From Lachnospiraceae bacterium UBA1778 (GTDB taxonomy: Bacteria > Bacillota > Clostridia > Lachnospirales > Lachnospiraceae): a stretch of 7,125 bases of DNA. Positions 5,898 to 7,125 of the stretch are shown here, one piece after another. Position numbers and translations under genes: made by a program. The notes beneath the pieces are model-generated. The model had not been told where the DNA came from. It did not search any database and saw only the letters and a program-made list of their open reading frames with translations. The DNA lies in NCBI GenBank assembly GCA_002315255.1, contig DCGM01000007.1, positions 1 through 7,125 of the forward strand. The letters are read 5' to 3'. The stretch's first letter is position 1, and every line of letters begins with the position of its first letter.

Positions 5898-5939
5898 CTC
5901 TTACTGGCAAGCGTTGAACTCTTACTGGTAAGCATTGAA
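5898..5939 (-). repeat. 21-bp tandem duplication spanning the binding-protein stop codon
   Basis: Positions 5919-5939 and 5898-5918 are two adjacent 21-base copies with two differences. On the minus strand each begins TTCAA and ends CCAGTAAGAG. The unit is seven codons long, so both copies read in the same frame: FNAYQ-stop-E then FNACQ-stop-E. The first copy encodes the last five residues and the stop of the binding protein; the second carries an untranslated back-up stop. It is best explained as a recent replication-slippage duplication. Confidence 0.85.
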
Positions 5940-7124
5940 GAACGTATTCGTGTTCTCCCAGTAATTCTGAAGATTCAGACGATAATCTTCCATGGTGTAG
6001 TCGACATCCTCAAGAGCGAAGTTAGCAACCGGAAGCATGACTGCATTGACAATGCCAGCGAAATCAAATGCATTCCACATTACAAAGCTGTGCCAATTCT
6101 CTACCTGATGGTAAAGAACGTCACGGTCAGCTGCGAGCTGGTTTACGAACTCGATGTCGCCATCGACCTTGATGTTCGTGACGATACCATTATCATGGTT
6201 ACGCTGAGCTTCTGCCAGAAGGAGAACCTTCAGGACATCAGCAGCGATTTCCGGCTTCTCAGCATCTCTGGTAACCTGCCAGCCGGTAGCGAAAGAGCCG
6301 TAACCGGAAGCATGTCCGCCAACAGTCATGAAGCAGCCTGCGTTGAAGTTCGTGCAAGCGTCATTTAACAGACCGCCATCCCAGGAGAAGGTGTAAAGAA
6401 GCGGAGAATCACCAGCTGCGAACAGAGCGCAAGCAGCGGTCTCGTCAAGCTCTGCATTACCCTTTCCGAAGCAATCCAGGTCAATGAGTTCCTGGAACTT
6501 CGCGAAAGCGTCAATGATTCGCTGATCGTTAAAGTCGGTCTTGTTTGCGCAGAGGTCATCGATAACTTCCGGGCAAAGCATCAGAAGAGCTTCCTGAAGG
6601 AAGGTCTGCTGCTGAACACCGAGACACCAGGTTACCGGACGCTCATATCCAGCTTCCTTCAGCGTCTTGCAGACGTTCAGGAGTTCGTCGAAGTTCGTCG
6701 GAACAGAAAGGCCATGCTTTGCAAATTCGTCCTTGTTGTAGTACCAGGTGCCGGTGTAATAAGCATCAGCGCCGGAGCCAAGGGTGTAGATGTGGCCGTT
6801 CGGAGCGGTATAGAAGCCGATGTTGGAGTAATTCTCATCAAGCCATGCTTTGTCGATGATCTCGTCCAGGTTCAGGTAAAGGCCAGCGCCGAGAAGCTCG
6901 GTGTTGATAGCGCCGTAGTAGATGTCCGGCATATCATTGGTCTGGCTCAGAAGAGCGAGGTCATATGCGCCAGAGTTCTCGAGGTACTCAACATTGAGAC
7001 CCGGGAATGCTTTCGCAATAGCTTCCTTCGCATAGTCGTTGATGACGCTGTTCCAGGTATCATCCGGATTGTAGACGATCGAGATGGTGACATCCTTATA
7101 CGGATCCTCGGTCGAAGCTTCGGT
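5922..7124 (-). CDS. Extracellular solute-binding protein of a CUT1 sugar ABC transporter (N-terminus outside window)
   Basis: This is the cell-surface substrate receptor for the importer. The frame is open to the right edge and 400 residues are visible. The visible part begins TEASTEDPYKDVTISIVYN: a Thr/Ser/Glu-rich linker followed by the first beta strand, as expected just after a lipoprotein anchor, so probably only a signal peptide, lipobox Cys and part of the linker are missing. Family 1 binding-protein features include PDIYYG at 66-71, the classic YYNKDEFAKHGLSVPTNFDELL at about 128-149, and SYGSFATG-like glycine-rich text around SGYGSFATGWQVTRDAEKPE, where a returning strand meets an AADVLKVLL helix. 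The internal ATG at 6930-6932 is not the start, because conserved coding sequence continues upstream of it. The protein ends in NTFFNAYQ within a duplicated 21-bp unit. Ligand specificity is not readable; a fucosylated oligosaccharide is suggested by the downstream genes. Confidence 0.93.
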   Translation of the reverse strand, partial: TEASTEDPYKDVTISIVYNPDDTWNSVINDYAKEAIAKAFPGLNVEYLENSGAYDLALLSQTNDMPDIYYGAINTELLGAGLYLNLDEIIDKAWLDENYSNIGFYTAPNGHIYTLGSGADAYYTGTWYYNKDEFAKHGLSVPTNFDELLNVCKTLKEAGYERPVTWCLGVQQQTFLQEALLMLCPEVIDDLCANKTDFNDQRIIDAFAKFQELIDLDCFGKGNAELDETAACALFAAGDSPLLYTFSWDGGLLNDACTNFNAGCFMTVGGHASGYGSFATGWQVTRDAEKPEIAADVLKVLLLAEAQRNHDNGIVTNIKVDGDIEFVNQLAADRDVLYHQVENWHSFVMWNAFDFAGIVNAVMLPVANFALEDVDYTMEDYRLNLQNYWENTNTFFNAYQ

Positions 7125-7125
7125 C

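Noticed and set aside
5835..6368. Plus-strand open frame of 177 codons over the end of the binding-protein gene
   Set aside because: It lies opposite a clearly conserved coding region, begins inside the terminator stem, and has no recognisable domain; it is an antisense shadow.
5922..6932. Binding protein starting at the internal ATG at 6930-6932
   Set aside because: The same frame continues upstream to the window edge with typical binding-protein sequence (TISIVYNPDDTW, FPGLNVEYLENSGAYD), so this Met is internal.

Overview
This is one stretch of a single-direction carbohydrate operon, with every gene on the minus strand, so it reads from right to left in window coordinates. In transcription order it holds an extracellular sugar-binding protein (start cut off at the right edge), an intrinsic terminator, two ABC permease subunits, a cytoplasmic five-bladed beta-propeller glycoside hydrolase, an SGNH (GDSL-type) esterase, a FGGY sugar kinase of the rhamnulokinase type, and L-fucose isomerase (end cut off at the left edge). 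Strong purine-rich Shine-Dalgarno sites, a GTG start, moderate GC, and a CUT1 transporter without its own ATPase gene suggest a gut-type Bacillota, probably Clostridia/Lachnospiraceae. This taxonomic call is an inference from style; there is no marker gene.

Layout: 5922-7124 binding protein; 5691-5921 intergenic region with a 21-bp tandem duplication at the stop codon, a strong terminator and a possible internal promoter; 4821-5690 and 3945-4802 permeases; 2884-3918 hydrolase; 2227-2859 esterase; 810-2207 kinase; 674-809 intergenic region built almost entirely of about 20-bp tandem repeats; 1-673 fucI. Gaps inside the permease-to-kinase block are only 18-26 bp. No gene-free stretch exceeds 231 bp.

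How the genes fit together: the binding protein and permeases would import an oligosaccharide. The propeller enzyme and the esterase, neither with a signal peptide, would trim it inside the cell (glycosidic bond and ester groups respectively). FucI and the kinase would turn the released L-fucose into L-fuculose 1-phosphate. The aldolase that would complete the pathway is not in the window and may lie past the left edge. The isomerase is a secure call. The substrate of the propeller enzyme and of the esterase cannot be read from sequence, and that pair is the main candidate for undescribed biochemistry here. The other unusual element is non-coding: two independent short tandem duplications, each overlapping the stop codon of the gene before it. 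The larger one fills the whole kinase-fucI gap and also contains the fucI ribosome binding site.
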